The notes: generated by a model from the letters alone, not told the origin. 64,000 nucleotides of DNA from Methylocaldum sp. 14B (GCF_002005105.1 NZ_MSCV01000003.1:124001-188000); one strand, 5' to 3'. Shown: positions 1 through 8,258, counted from the stretch's first letter. Program-made: numbers and translations.

Positions 1-490
1 CAATCAACGCCTCGGAACCGGTCAAAAGCCAAACGTAGACGGGTGCCAGAACGGACGCAGCCAAAGCCGCAAGCGACGAGATACGCGAGACGAAAGCAAT
101 CGCAATCCACGTCAATAGAGCAGCCAAGCCTACCATCCATGAAAATCCCAAGAGTACCCCCAAGGCTGTGGCAACGCCTTTGCCGCCCTTAAACTGGAAA
201 AATACCGGGTAAAGATGGCCAAAAAATGCCGCCAACCCCACCAAAGCGATCACAAGCAGGTCAGCGTCAAAAGCCTTGGCCAACAAGATCGGAACCAACC
301 CCTTGGCGGCATCTCCTAACAAGGTAATCGCGGCTGCTTTTTTACCACCCAACCGCAGCACATTGGTCGCACCGGGGTTTTTCGAGCCCTGTTCTCGGGG
401 ATCGGGAAGGCGAAACAATCGGCTTACGATTACCGCACTGGATAGCGAGCCTAGGAAATAGGCCAAAGGAACTAAAAACCACACCGCCAT
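1..490 (-). CDS. plsY: Glycerol-3-phosphate acyltransferase PlsY (3' end cut off)
   Basis: Integral membrane enzyme that transfers an acyl group from acyl-phosphate to glycerol-3-phosphate, the first step of phospholipid synthesis. Reading the minus strand from the ATG at 490 gives about 163 residues in an open frame that runs off the window; the family is about 200 residues, so only the C-terminal end is missing. Visible family motifs are SKNPGATNVLR near residue 40, GDAAKG near 65, and GHLYPVFFQFKGGKGVAT near 100, with hydrophobic membrane segments between. It diverges from folB, the same arrangement as plsY/folB in E. coli. The identification rests on these motifs and is firm. Confidence 0.93.
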   Translation of the reverse strand, partial: MAVWFLVPLAYFLGSLSSAVIVSRLFRLPDPREQGSKNPGATNVLRLGGKKAAAITLLGDAAKGLVPILLAKAFDADLLVIALVGLAAFFGHLYPVFFQFKGGKGVATALGVLLGFSWMVGLAALLTWIAIAFVSRISSLAALAASVLAPVYVWLLTGSEALI

Positions 491-573
491 GCGCTTATTA
501 TGTATCCTGGTTGCCAGTTTTGTAATTTTTATGTTACCAATTCGCGAAATAGCGAAAACCGGTCGGATTGACG

Positions 574-939
574 ATGGACATTATATTTCTACGCGGCCTT
601 GAGATCGAGACGGTGATCGGCATCTACGATTGGGAGAGAAAGATCAAGCAAACCATCCTGATCGATTTGGAAATGGGTACCGACATCCGCGAGGCGGCGG
701 CATCGGACAATATCGAACACACGCTCGACTACAAAGCGGTGTCCAAACGCATCATTTCTTTCGTGGAAGAAAGCGACTTCTTTCTCGTGGAAACTCTAGC
801 CGAGAAGGTCGCTCAAATCGTTATCGATGAATTTGATGTGCCGTGGCTTAGGTTGACGCTAAACAAGAAGGGCGCGATCCGTAAAGCCAGCGATGTCGGA
901 ATCATTATCGAAAGAGGAGATAAACGAAAATATGCCTGA
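574..939 (+). CDS. folB: Dihydroneopterin aldolase FolB
   Basis: Cleaves 7,8-dihydroneopterin to 6-hydroxymethyl-dihydropterin and glycolaldehyde in folate (and related pterin) synthesis, in the cytoplasm. The 121-residue protein begins MDIIFLRGLEIETVIGIYDW, the typical FolB N-terminus with the substrate-binding GIYDWER region, and has the conserved VETLAEKVA segment and a lysine near residue 98 (LNKKGAIR). The ATG at 574 is preferred over an in-frame TTG at 568 because it matches the family N-terminus. The gene overlaps folK by 8 bp, so the two are translationally coupled and supply consecutive steps. Confidence 0.93.
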   Translation: MDIIFLRGLEIETVIGIYDWERKIKQTILIDLEMGTDIREAAASDNIEHTLDYKAVSKRIISFVEESDFFLVETLAEKVAQIVIDEFDVPWLRLTLNKKGAIRKASDVGIIIERGDKRKYA

Positions 940-1429
940 TGTTTTCCTGAGCATCGGCAGCAATATCGAAAGAGAAAAGCACATTCCTTCCGCTTTGAGA
1001 GAGCTGGAAGAGCGTGTCGGCTCGTTGACTGTCTCCGGCGTTTACGAAAGCGAAGCGGTAGGCTTCGAAGGCGCTCGCTTTTACAACTTGGTAGCGGCCT
1101 TTTCCACCGAACTCCCGGTATCCGAGATCGCAAAGATCCTGAGCGAGATCGAAAACAATCATGGGCGTACACGAGATTGCAAAAAGTTCTCCTCGCGTAC
1201 CCTCGATATCGATTTGATTCTTTACGGCGACGAGGTGCTCCAAGAAGGAAAGCTTACATTGCCGCGCGAGGACATCACCCGTTACGCCTTCGTATTGGAG
1301 CCGCTCGCGGAGATCGCGCCGAATCGAAAGCATCCGGTGATCGGCGAGACCTACGCCGAGCTGTGGGCCAAATTCGACAAGACTAGCGTCAACCAGTGGC
1401 GGGTGGGCTCGGTTTCGGATATCAGCTGA
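932..1429 (+). CDS. folK: 2-amino-4-hydroxy-6-hydroxymethyldihydropteridine pyrophosphokinase FolK
   Basis: Transfers pyrophosphate from ATP to 6-hydroxymethyl-dihydropterin, the step after FolB. The 165-residue product has the N-terminal FLSIGSNIEREKHI motif, the YNLVAAF region, and the ATP/Mg-binding SSRTLDIDLILYGD signature followed by LTLPREDITRYAFVLEPLAEIAP, all in family order. The ATG at 932 follows an AGAGGAGA ribosome-binding site at about 912-919 and lies inside the end of folB; a longer upstream reading would lie mostly within folB and lacks family similarity. Its stop overlaps by 8 bp the stop of the convergent pteridine reductase. Confidence 0.93.
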   Translation: MPDVFLSIGSNIEREKHIPSALRELEERVGSLTVSGVYESEAVGFEGARFYNLVAAFSTELPVSEIAKILSEIENNHGRTRDCKKFSSRTLDIDLILYGDEVLQEGKLTLPREDITRYAFVLEPLAEIAPNRKHPVIGETYAELWAKFDKTSVNQWRVGSVSDIS

Positions 1430-2153
1430 ATAAACTCCTCCCGCCATCCACGACCAGCATCTGCCCGGTCACGTACGGCGCATCATCGACCAGAAACAAT
1501 ACCGCTTTCGCGATATCCGAAGCCTCCCCGGCGCGTTTCATAGGAATACGCGCCAAGATTTCAGCTTTCTTCGCGGGATCGGCGTCGTGCTCGGGCCATA
1601 GAATGGCGCCCGGCGCGACGCCATTGACTCGAATTTCCGGCGCCAACTCTTTGGCAAGAGCGCGGGTCATCGTCGCCAATCCGGCCTTGGCGAGACTGTA
1701 GACCGAATATTTCTCGATAGGATGATCGGCGTAAATGTCGCCGATGTTGATGATGCAACCCTTACGGTCGCGTAGATAGGGAACGGCCGACTGAGCCAGG
1801 AAAAACGGCGCCTTGAGGTTGCTGCCCAAGAGGTCGTTCCATTGAACCTCAGTGATCGCTCCAAACGGCGTAGGATAGAAACCGGAAGCGTTATTCACCA
1901 ACACGTCAAAACCACCCCAAAACGCCGCCGCCTGCCGAACGAGTTCGGTCAGTCTTCCCGTTTCAAGCAGATCGCCCTGCAACAAACGAACCGAGTTCGC
2001 TCGCACGGCATTGAGCTCGTTGGCTAAAGCCTCGGCATCGGTCGCCGATCGGTGATAATGCAGCACGATGTTGTATCCGGCCGCATGCAGCCGACGCACG
2101 ATTTCAGCGCCGATGCGGCGAGCCGCGCCAGTGACGAGCGCCGATTTCACCAT
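1422..2153 (-). CDS. Pteridine reductase (SDR family, PTR1/FolM-like)
   Basis: Short-chain dehydrogenase/reductase, 243 residues. It has the pteridine-reductase variant of the NADPH loop (TGAARRIGAEIV near residue 8, with the arginine pair), the NNAS motif near 90, the catalytic tyrosine/lysine in YSLAKAG, and a C-terminal DGGRSLFS. PTR1/FolM enzymes reduce dihydrobiopterin and dihydrofolate, and this gene sits beside folB and folK, so a role in reduced pterin or folate supply is likely. The start at 2153 is fixed by the family N-terminus MVKSALVTGAARR; the open frame extends far upstream but that part is antisense to the neighbour. The exact pterin substrate cannot be read from sequence. Confidence 0.85.
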   Translation of the reverse strand: MVKSALVTGAARRIGAEIVRRLHAAGYNIVLHYHRSATDAEALANELNAVRANSVRLLQGDLLETGRLTELVRQAAAFWGGFDVLVNNASGFYPTPFGAITEVQWNDLLGSNLKAPFFLAQSAVPYLRDRKGCIINIGDIYADHPIEKYSVYSLAKAGLATMTRALAKELAPEIRVNGVAPGAILWPEHDADPAKKAEILARIPMKRAGEASDIAKAVLFLVDDAPYVTGQMLVVDGGRSLFS

Positions 2154-2179
2154 ACAATTCCCCTTGACTCCCACAGCCT

Positions 2180-3013
2180 CTACGAGTGATTGCTTTCGAA
2201 TTGCGCGAACCACTGCCCCGCCCCCAACGGCGAGGTCGGATCGTAATACAAGGACACCAGCTTCAAGTGTCCAAACGGCCCCAATTCCGGTCCCGGCAGC
2301 AAAGTACGGAACGCCTCCCCACCCATCAACTGATGGGTGATGGTTTGAAACAGGCGCGCCAGACGTCCGTTCCGCACCATCGTATCCAACATATGGGGTC
2401 CGGCGATAAGGTAAATGGTTCGGTAACCTAGCTCGCCCAGCCTGCGCGTTAGCACGTCGCCCTCCACCATTCTGCCCTTTCCCGCCAGAATCACCTCGTA
2501 ACCTTGCTTGCGCCAATAGTCCAGCTTTGCGGGGTCCGCCTGTTCTCCCGTAGCGATATAACAGGCTTGACGATGTTCTTTGATGGATGCCGGCATCGGA
2601 AAATCCAGACTGGCGCTCGCGATAATGATCGCCGGCTGAGGGCTCAGCCCCTGCTCCTCGCGCCACTTCGCGAGATCGCGAGTCGTATCCGTCAAACCGA
2701 CTTGCAGAATGTTTCCCAAGCGCTTCTGCGCCAGTGAACGGAGATACCCGCCGTGAGTGATTAGGCAATCCGCCTGGCACTCCAGCTCCAGAAACAACCG
2801 AAAATCATCCGGCGTGGTCAGGCTTTTCGGAAGGTAAGTCTGACCGCTCGAATCCTCCAGCGCGATCCGCCCGTCCAGGCTGGTAAGGAAATTGGCATAG
2901 ACGAACGGCGAGTCGGGCGTGCCCTGCCGGTGCAGATTCAGTTGTAGATAAAGTCCTTCTAGAACGACTTCTTCAAAGGGTGGGGGAAACAGACGAAAAA
3001 CTTTCTTGGTCAT
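2180..3013 (-). CDS. RibD C-terminal-domain reductase (DHFR-like fold)
   Basis: A 277-residue stand-alone protein of the RibD_C family, whose best known members reduce the ribosyl group of pyrimidine intermediates in riboflavin synthesis. Visible motifs are NFLTSLDGRIAL near residue 45, the ILAGKGRMVEGD segment, and the AGPHMLDTMVRNGRLARLF region near 210. There is no N-terminal cytidine-deaminase domain, so it is not a full RibD. It lies 26 bp upstream of the pteridine reductase on the same strand and probably shares its transcript. The family is clear, but the substrate is not: a pterin reduction is an attractive inference from the neighbours, a riboflavin step is the alternative. Confidence 0.75.
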   Translation of the reverse strand: MTKKVFRLFPPPFEEVVLEGLYLQLNLHRQGTPDSPFVYANFLTSLDGRIALEDSSGQTYLPKSLTTPDDFRLFLELECQADCLITHGGYLRSLAQKRLGNILQVGLTDTTRDLAKWREEQGLSPQPAIIIASASLDFPMPASIKEHRQACYIATGEQADPAKLDYWRKQGYEVILAGKGRMVEGDVLTRRLGELGYRTIYLIAGPHMLDTMVRNGRLARLFQTITHQLMGGEAFRTLLPGPELGPFGHLKLVSLYYDPTSPLGAGQWFAQFESNHS

Positions 3014-3426
3014 TTAAAGAAAGGTGCCGTGTATAGATGCCTCGCACTGAAACGGAAGCAATTTTCGCATGCTCGATACAAAACGTCCGGAATTTCCACA
3101 TGTCGAATTTCATGACGATCGAAAGTATCGCTATCCTTCGGATAAAGCCGACCGGCCCGTCGCACTCGGCAATACTGGATTGCTGCGGTATCCGTCCGCT
3201 TTGAGTCAAGATCCTTCGCCCCGATTAAAGCTGGCCGAGGAGGATTGATATGCTAAAATGCCGCGAAAATTATCACAGTCATATTAATTCAAGCCGGTAT
3301 TTCGCGGCTTTTGTTTTTTGAAGGGGCTCCCGATCTACCGCGGAGGCTTGGGCGGCAATCACAACTCCCATCGGTCCGGCCCGAAGAAGAGGTTTTTAGC
3401 TTTAGCTTGGGAAGGAAAAAATACGC
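3014..3426. other. Intergenic stretch with an extended -10 box and a wide inverted repeat
   Basis: No coding sequence is supported here. On the plus strand an extended -10 element (TGCTAAAAT, 3251-3259) is followed by perfect 9-bp arms GCCGCGAAA (3260-3268) and TTTCGCGGC (3300-3308), and then by a T-rich tract to 3319. This may hold the promoter of the small membrane-protein gene at 3427, or a short RNA. No -35 box is obvious at the right distance. Confidence 0.3.
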
Positions 3427-3768
3427 ATGAAAATAGATCTTATATTGGCGAAGACGTTCAAGTTCGTCGTATTCGTGTTGTTTACCTTTATGACGCTCGT
3501 CTACTTCGGCGTCATGCTGCTGTTGCCGCTGGACATACTGACCCAGATTGTTCGAATTTTCCACGGCATTGGCCTGCCGACCGTTCTCGCCGCCGGACTC
3601 GGTATCTCGGCCTTGGGCTACATCGGTTATCTCGTTTCGCGCATGCCGGAACTTTACAGACTCGTCGTCGATATCGGCGTGCAACTGATCTCTTTCGGAT
3701 ACAGCCAAATTCAGCGCTTCGATCCGCTCATCGATTCGGGAAAGCAGACCGAGACCGGTACCGCTTAA
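3427..3768 (+). CDS. Small predicted inner-membrane protein, function unknown
   Basis: I do not recognise this 113-residue protein. It has a short basic N-terminus, a strongly hydrophobic segment at about residues 8-35, a second at about 48-68 rich in Gly/Ala/Leu, and a polar C-terminal tail of about 25 residues ending in QTETGTA. The ATG at 3427 follows GGAAGGAAAAA, a fair ribosome-binding site. A rho-independent terminator follows about 70 bp downstream, so it appears to be a single-gene unit separate from the mxa cluster. Coding is judged real from the start signal, composition and clear membrane pattern. Confidence 0.65.
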   Translation: MKIDLILAKTFKFVVFVLFTFMTLVYFGVMLLLPLDILTQIVRIFHGIGLPTVLAAGLGISALGYIGYLVSRMPELYRLVVDIGVQLISFGYSQIQRFDPLIDSGKQTETGTA

Positions 3769-3835
3769 GGAACGTCGGTTCGTACGATTACGCCATGCAT
3801 TTCTAGCAAGCGATCGACCGGCAACCAACCCTGAC

Positions 3836-3862
3836 AAAAACCCCGCAATGCGGGGTTTTTCC
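3836..3862 (+). terminator. Rho-independent terminator after the small membrane protein
   Basis: The stem CCCCGC/GCGGGG with a 3-base loop (3841-3855) is flanked by A5 and T5 tracts. It separates the small membrane-protein gene from the mxa operon and could work in both directions. Confidence 0.85.
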
Positions 3863-3938
3863 TTTGCGCCTTCCGATGCTGTAACCTATTGGGTCAGCTG
3901 CTGCACCTCTCCCTACTCCGTTGACCCGTTTCTGCGCT

Positions 3939-4967
3939 ATGTCTCGATACGATAAAGATACCTTGCTCTCAGATTGGCGGCAGCGCGCCCTGAGCTTCCA
4001 GCAAGAAATCGGAAACGCCGTAATCGGCCTCGATCACGCCATCCGCCAAATCACGCTAGCGATTTTCTCCCGCGGCCACGTCATGCTGGAAGGCGACGTC
4101 GGAGTGGGTAAAACGACTTTACTTAGAGCAGTCGCTAGGGGACTGGGCGGCGCTTACGAACGAATCGAGGGCACAATCGACCTGATGCCCAACGATCTCA
4201 TTTACCATACCTATATCAACGAGGTAGGCAGGCCGCAGGTCGATCCGGGCCCCATCCTCAAGAACGGCGAGCAGCTTTCCGTTTTCTTCTTCAACGAGGT
4301 GAACCGGGCCCGCCCTCAAGTGCATTCATTACTGTTGCGGGTCATGGCCGAACGCAGCATAACGGCCTTCAACCGAGAGTATTTTTTCCCGCACCTCCTG
4401 GTTTTCGCCGATCGCAATCGGGTCGAGAAGGAAGAAACCTTCGAAATTCCCTCGGCGGCACGCGATCGTTTCCTGATGGAACTGCACATCGAAACGCCAC
4501 AGGACCCGGCTATGCAGCGTGCCTTGATGTTTGACCCCCGGTTTCACGACACCGATCGGCTGATAGAGGACGTACAGCCAGGCGTTCTGCCCTACCGCGA
4601 CATTGCGGATATCGCCCGTGTCATTCAAGTCGAGATCAAGGCCAGCGACGCATTGCAACAATACGCGCTCGATCTCTGGCAGGCGACTCGGCGACCTCAG
4701 GATTACGGCATCAAAATGGACGGCGTGGACATGCGGCAATTGGTCCTGGCCGGCGCCAGCCCCAGGGGAATGAGCATGATGATGCGGGCGGCCCGGGTCT
4801 CGGCTTGGCTGAATGATCGGACCAGCCTGATCCCCGAGGACATTCGGCAGGTCTTCGTAGACACCACCGCTCACCGGGTCTTCTTCAATCCGGTTTATGA
4901 ACTTCGCCGAAGCGATCTGGTCGGTGAACTCATGAGCGGTATTCTGCAACGCGTCGCGGCGCCTTGA
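3939..4967 (+). CDS. mxaR: MoxR-family AAA+ ATPase MxaR
   Basis: First gene of a cluster matching the mxaRSACKL accessory genes of methanol dehydrogenase. MoxR AAA+ proteins act as chaperones together with von Willebrand A (VWA) partners; these Mxa proteins are known to be needed for a functional, Ca-loaded enzyme. The 342-residue product has a Walker A GDVGVGKTT at about 52-60 and a Walker B region reading FFFNEVNRA at about 116-124. The usual aspartate of Walker B is therefore asparagine (N119). A sensor-1-like segment (VFADRNRVEKEE) and an SAARDRF arginine-finger-type motif follow. The ATG at 3939 gives the family N-terminus; a TTG at 3921 is possible. It overlaps mxaS by 4 bp. Confidence 0.85.
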   Translation: MSRYDKDTLLSDWRQRALSFQQEIGNAVIGLDHAIRQITLAIFSRGHVMLEGDVGVGKTTLLRAVARGLGGAYERIEGTIDLMPNDLIYHTYINEVGRPQVDPGPILKNGEQLSVFFFNEVNRARPQVHSLLLRVMAERSITAFNREYFFPHLLVFADRNRVEKEETFEIPSAARDRFLMELHIETPQDPAMQRALMFDPRFHDTDRLIEDVQPGVLPYRDIADIARVIQVEIKASDALQQYALDLWQATRRPQDYGIKMDGVDMRQLVLAGASPRGMSMMMRAARVSAWLNDRTSLIPEDIRQVFVDTTAHRVFFNPVYELRRSDLVGELMSGILQRVAAP

Positions 4968-5806
4968 TCCCCGAGTTTCATTATCACGTTAATTGGCGCT
5001 CACCGGGTGTCCATCCCGGCCACCACCGTAGCGCACGGCAGGGCGGCGGCTACGAATTCGCCGGTCATACGCTATTAACATCCAATCCGGACCCGCGAAA
5101 TCTGGATATACGCGCCACACTGCACGATCCTTTCGAGCAGCTCATGGTGCGAACTTTTCGCCAAAGGAGCGCGATTCCCGTTTATGTAGTCGCCGACCTT
5201 TCGGCATCGATGGGTTTCCGGGGCACGAGATCGAAGACCGAACTGTTGGCCGAATTCACCGCTTCGGTGGCCTATACCGCCTACCGCACCGGCGACTTCT
5301 TCGGCTTTATCGGCTGCGACAGCACGATACTCCAGGACATGCTCCTGCCGCTGCGCTGGCATAAAGGCGCCGCGCCGGAACTGTTGGAGAACCTCAAGAA
5401 CCTCCGCCCTCGGGGCAGATCCTCCGACGGGCTGAACGAGGTCGTACCGTATCTCGGGAAACGGAAAGCCTTAGTATTTCTCGTTTCGGATTTTCATTTA
5501 ACCCTGGATCGCCTCGATACACTGCTCAAGGCCCTGGTCCGCCATGATGTGGTGCCGGTGGTTTTATGGAACAGCGCCGAATTCGATCGGCTACCTTCGT
5601 GGGGTCTCGTTAATTTCGAAGACCCAGAGACCGGTGCCCGGCGGCGATTGCTCATGCGACCCGCGCTACGAGAGAAGATCAGTGCGTCGTTCGAGAAGCG
5701 CCGCGAGGAACTGGGGCAGATTTGCGCGCTTCATGGTCGAGAGCCGTTCTTCCTGATCGACCGTTTCGACCCGGACGAGCTGACCCGTTATTTTTATCGA
5801 ACCTGA
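4964..5806 (+). CDS. mxaS: DUF58 protein MxaS
   Basis: 280-residue DUF58-family protein with a VWA-like fold. The metal-site motif DLSAS (residues 78-82 in YVVADLSASMGF) is intact, followed by FGFIGCD and LVFLVSDFHL strands typical of the domain; there is no membrane segment. MxaS is one of the proteins required for active, calcium-containing methanol dehydrogenase in methylotrophs; its molecular action is not settled. The start is a TTG overlapping the mxaR stop (TTGA). No downstream ATG preserves the conserved N-terminus FHYHVNWRSPGVHPG, which is why the TTG is chosen. Read with MxaR, it looks like an ATPase-VWA pair. Confidence 0.83.
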   Translation: MIPEFHYHVNWRSPGVHPGHHRSARQGGGYEFAGHTLLTSNPDPRNLDIRATLHDPFEQLMVRTFRQRSAIPVYVVADLSASMGFRGTRSKTELLAEFTASVAYTAYRTGDFFGFIGCDSTILQDMLLPLRWHKGAAPELLENLKNLRPRGRSSDGLNEVVPYLGKRKALVFLVSDFHLTLDRLDTLLKALVRHDVVPVVLWNSAEFDRLPSWGLVNFEDPETGARRRLLMRPALREKISASFEKRREELGQICALHGREPFFLIDRFDPDELTRYFYRT

Positions 5807-5809
5807 ACG

Positions 5810-6730
5810 ATGCGCCCGATGTTTAAACTGCTTTTCGGCTTGAGCCCGGCGCTTCTACTGGCCCCTGCCCTCGCCTGCTCCGCCGAATTGACGCCTCGCA
5901 TCGAGCCGTCGGCACCGCGGAATTTCGGCTATGTCATGGGAGACCTGATCGATTATCACGTCCTCATCACGGTACCCGAAAGCTATGCTTTGGAGACCGA
6001 ATATCTGCCCAAGCCCGGCGCGCTCGATGAATGGCTGGATCTCCGCACCGTCAGTTGGACCAAGACTAACGCTAAAGACGTAGCCCATTACCGACTGCGG
6101 CTGACCTATCAGGTGTTCAAAGGCGTACGGCAACCGGAAAAATTGACCATCCCGTCACTGCCGGTCCGTTTTCAGGGACAAGCCCCGCTAGAAGCGCGAA
6201 CGCCGCCGTGGTATATCACGATCGCACCGATCATTCCGCCCGACATTGCAGACGAAAAAGTCGAAATCCGCGAATCCGTGGTACCGGAGCCGCTTCCGAT
6301 CCTGTCACACCGCCTGAGGCTTATCGCCTATCTCGCCGGAACCCTGGCCGTACTGCCGCTTCTCGCATGGCGTTACGGCAAGCTGCCGTTCTTTACAAAG
6401 ACAGCCCCGCCGTTTGCGCGCACCATGCGCGATCTCAAGAAGCTCAGCCGTAAACCGGCCGATGCCGATGCGTACCGGACCGCGATCAAGCTCCTGCACC
6501 GAGCCTTGGACGACACCGCCGGTTTTCGTCTGTTTGCCGGGGAATTGGAATCCTTCCTGGCAGACCATCCGGCCTTCGCCGAGCTTCGAGACGAGCTTAA
6601 CCATTTCTTCGCCCTGTCCCGGCAAGTCTTTTTCACCGCCCCCGATGCACCGATACCAGCGGATTCCCTGTTTTCCCGGCTTGAAGCCTTATGCCGCCAG
6701 TGTGTCCTTGCTGAACGGAGGAGTGTTTGA
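5810..6730 (+). CDS. mxaA: MxaA, membrane-anchored accessory protein
   Basis: 306 residues. A signal peptide (MRPMFKLLFG then a hydrophobic run to about residue 24) leads to a periplasmic beta-rich domain of about 150 residues. A membrane segment follows near 165-185 (LRLIAYLAGTLAVLPLLAW), then a cytoplasmic helical domain. This layout and length fit MxaA better than the short DUF4381 proteins of Bat operons. MxaA is needed for calcium insertion into methanol dehydrogenase in known methylotrophs. The gene begins 3 bp after the mxaS stop. An ATG at 5819 is an alternative start that would also leave a usable signal peptide. Confidence 0.78.
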   Translation: MRPMFKLLFGLSPALLLAPALACSAELTPRIEPSAPRNFGYVMGDLIDYHVLITVPESYALETEYLPKPGALDEWLDLRTVSWTKTNAKDVAHYRLRLTYQVFKGVRQPEKLTIPSLPVRFQGQAPLEARTPPWYITIAPIIPPDIADEKVEIRESVVPEPLPILSHRLRLIAYLAGTLAVLPLLAWRYGKLPFFTKTAPPFARTMRDLKKLSRKPADADAYRTAIKLLHRALDDTAGFRLFAGELESFLADHPAFAELRDELNHFFALSRQVFFTAPDAPIPADSLFSRLEALCRQCVLAERRSV

Positions 6731-7710
6731 GCATCGGGCTTTCCGCACCTTGGGCACTGATTCTCGGCATTACCGCCCTGATTCCTTTATTAAAGCGCGG
6801 GCAAGCCGCGATTTCCTATCCCTCCATCTCGATGCTCCCGAGCGATCCGCTGTCGACGATGCTCGATCGACTGCTGCGGTCTAGCGCCGCCGCTGCAGCG
6901 CTTAGTCTCAGCCTGGGCATCGCGGGTCCTTACTTGCATGAGCAATGGGTGGAAAGAGTCGGGACCGGGGCCCACATCGTGCTTCTGCTCGATAGGAGCA
7001 GCAGCATGAACGAGAATTTCTCCGGCAGCTATATGGGCGGTCGCGCGCAGGAAACCAAAGGCGCCATAGCCCGCAAGCTGCTGGCCGAATTCGTCGCCCG
7101 ACGGGAGCACGATCTGTTCGCCATGATCGATTTCTCGGCTGCACCAATCTACGTCATGCCTTTCACTCAAGATCGGCCGGCGATCTTAGCGGCTATCGAA
7201 GCGACCAGCGGTCGCGGTCACGGAGTAACCAACATCGCGCCCGGATTGGCGATGGCGCTCGATTTTTACAGCGGAAAACCGTTCACCGGGTCCCGAATCG
7301 TTCTGCTGGTCTCGGACGGAGCGGCGCGCATCGAAGAGGAAACCCGCGACCAGCTACGGCAATGGTTTCAGGAAACGCAGGCGACCCTTTACTGGATTTA
7401 CCTCCGAAATCCAAGGAGCGGACGCCTTTCGGAGAAGCCGGTCAATCCGGGCGAAAGCACGACGCCGGAATATTTTCTACATCAATATTTCCAAAACCTT
7501 GGCGTCCCCTATCGGGCTTTCGAGGCGGAAAATCCGGAAGCGCTGCAGCGCGCAATTCTAGAGGTCGAGCAGTTGGAAAATCTTCCGCTGCACTACCTGG
7601 AAAAACTGCCGCGAAGGGACATCTCCGGCTACTGCTATGCCGCTGCTCTCGCATTTCTGGCACTGCTCCTGAGCGCCAAAGCATTGGAGGTGAAGTCGTG
7701 GCCCGTTTGA
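6727..7710 (+). CDS. mxaC: VWA-domain membrane protein MxaC
   Basis: 327 residues with a BatA/MxaC-type architecture: an N-terminal hydrophobic segment (about 5-22), a second (about 53-70), a VWA domain starting at IVLLLDRSSSM with a complete metal-site DRSSS (89-93), and a C-terminal membrane segment ending LLLSAKALEVK. Family members face the periplasm and are required for methanol dehydrogenase maturation. The start is a TTG overlapping the mxaA stop (TTGA), placed 5 bp after a strong GGAGG. It overlaps mxaK by 13 bp. Confidence 0.82.
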   Translation: MSIGLSAPWALILGITALIPLLKRGQAAISYPSISMLPSDPLSTMLDRLLRSSAAAAALSLSLGIAGPYLHEQWVERVGTGAHIVLLLDRSSSMNENFSGSYMGGRAQETKGAIARKLLAEFVARREHDLFAMIDFSAAPIYVMPFTQDRPAILAAIEATSGRGHGVTNIAPGLAMALDFYSGKPFTGSRIVLLVSDGAARIEEETRDQLRQWFQETQATLYWIYLRNPRSGRLSEKPVNPGESTTPEYFLHQYFQNLGVPYRAFEAENPEALQRAILEVEQLENLPLHYLEKLPRRDISGYCYAAALAFLALLLSAKALEVKSWPV

Positions 7711-8258
7711 TGCGAATGTGGCGCTCGCCGATGCTGATCTGGGGTCTTCTGGCAGCCCTCCTGGCCGGAGTCGTTTACGAAAGTTATGCCGTTTTCAGAA
7801 TCGCCCGCCAAAACACTCTAATCTCCCAGCCGGAAAGGGTCGAGGTCGACGACAAAACACCGCCCGTTCTGGTACTCGCCAAAGCCCATCGGCTCGAACG
7901 ATCGGGCGAGACGCAGGAAGCCCTGCGCCTTTACACCACCATTCTCGAACGCGGCGACGAGCACCTTCGCGAGCAGGTTCATTACAATCTTGGAACACTG
8001 TATCTTCGAGAGGCCGCCCAACTGTGGAACGCCAAAGGCGTATTGGAATATGTCCGTGTCAACACGCTGGTCGCCCTGGCCAAGGAACAGTTGCAGAAGA
8101 CTCTTCGGCTGAATCCGGCTAACTGGGATGCCCGTTTCAATCTCGAATACGCACATAGGATTACCCCGCCGGCCAAGGAGCGGGAAAAGGCGGATTGGCA
8201 CGGAGCGAAACCCAGTGTATTCGCTACCGTGCCCACGATTCCGGGTGGTGCGCCGTGA
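7698..8258 (+). CDS. mxaK: MxaK, membrane-anchored TPR-like protein
   Basis: About 186 residues: one N-terminal membrane helix (about 10-30) and a helical repeat region with tetratricopeptide character (EALRLYTTILERGD, HYNLGTLYLREA, ALAKEQLQKTLRLNPANWDARFNLEYA). MxaK sits between mxaC and mxaL in methylotroph clusters and is needed for calcium-loaded methanol dehydrogenase. The GTG at 7698 is chosen because GGAGG lies at 7686-7690; an in-frame ATG at 7710 is the alternative. The much longer open frame upstream is antisense to family expectation and lies inside mxaC. Confidence 0.75.
   Translation: MARLMRMWRSPMLIWGLLAALLAGVVYESYAVFRIARQNTLISQPERVEVDDKTPPVLVLAKAHRLERSGETQEALRLYTTILERGDEHLREQVHYNLGTLYLREAAQLWNAKGVLEYVRVNTLVALAKEQLQKTLRLNPANWDARFNLEYAHRITPPAKEREKADWHGAKPSVFATVPTIPGGAP

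Noticed and set aside
2154-2780. N-terminal extension of the pteridine reductase to a 452-residue protein
   Set aside because: The added part is out of frame with and overlaps the RibD-C-like gene on the same strand, and the SDR family N-terminus begins exactly at 2153.
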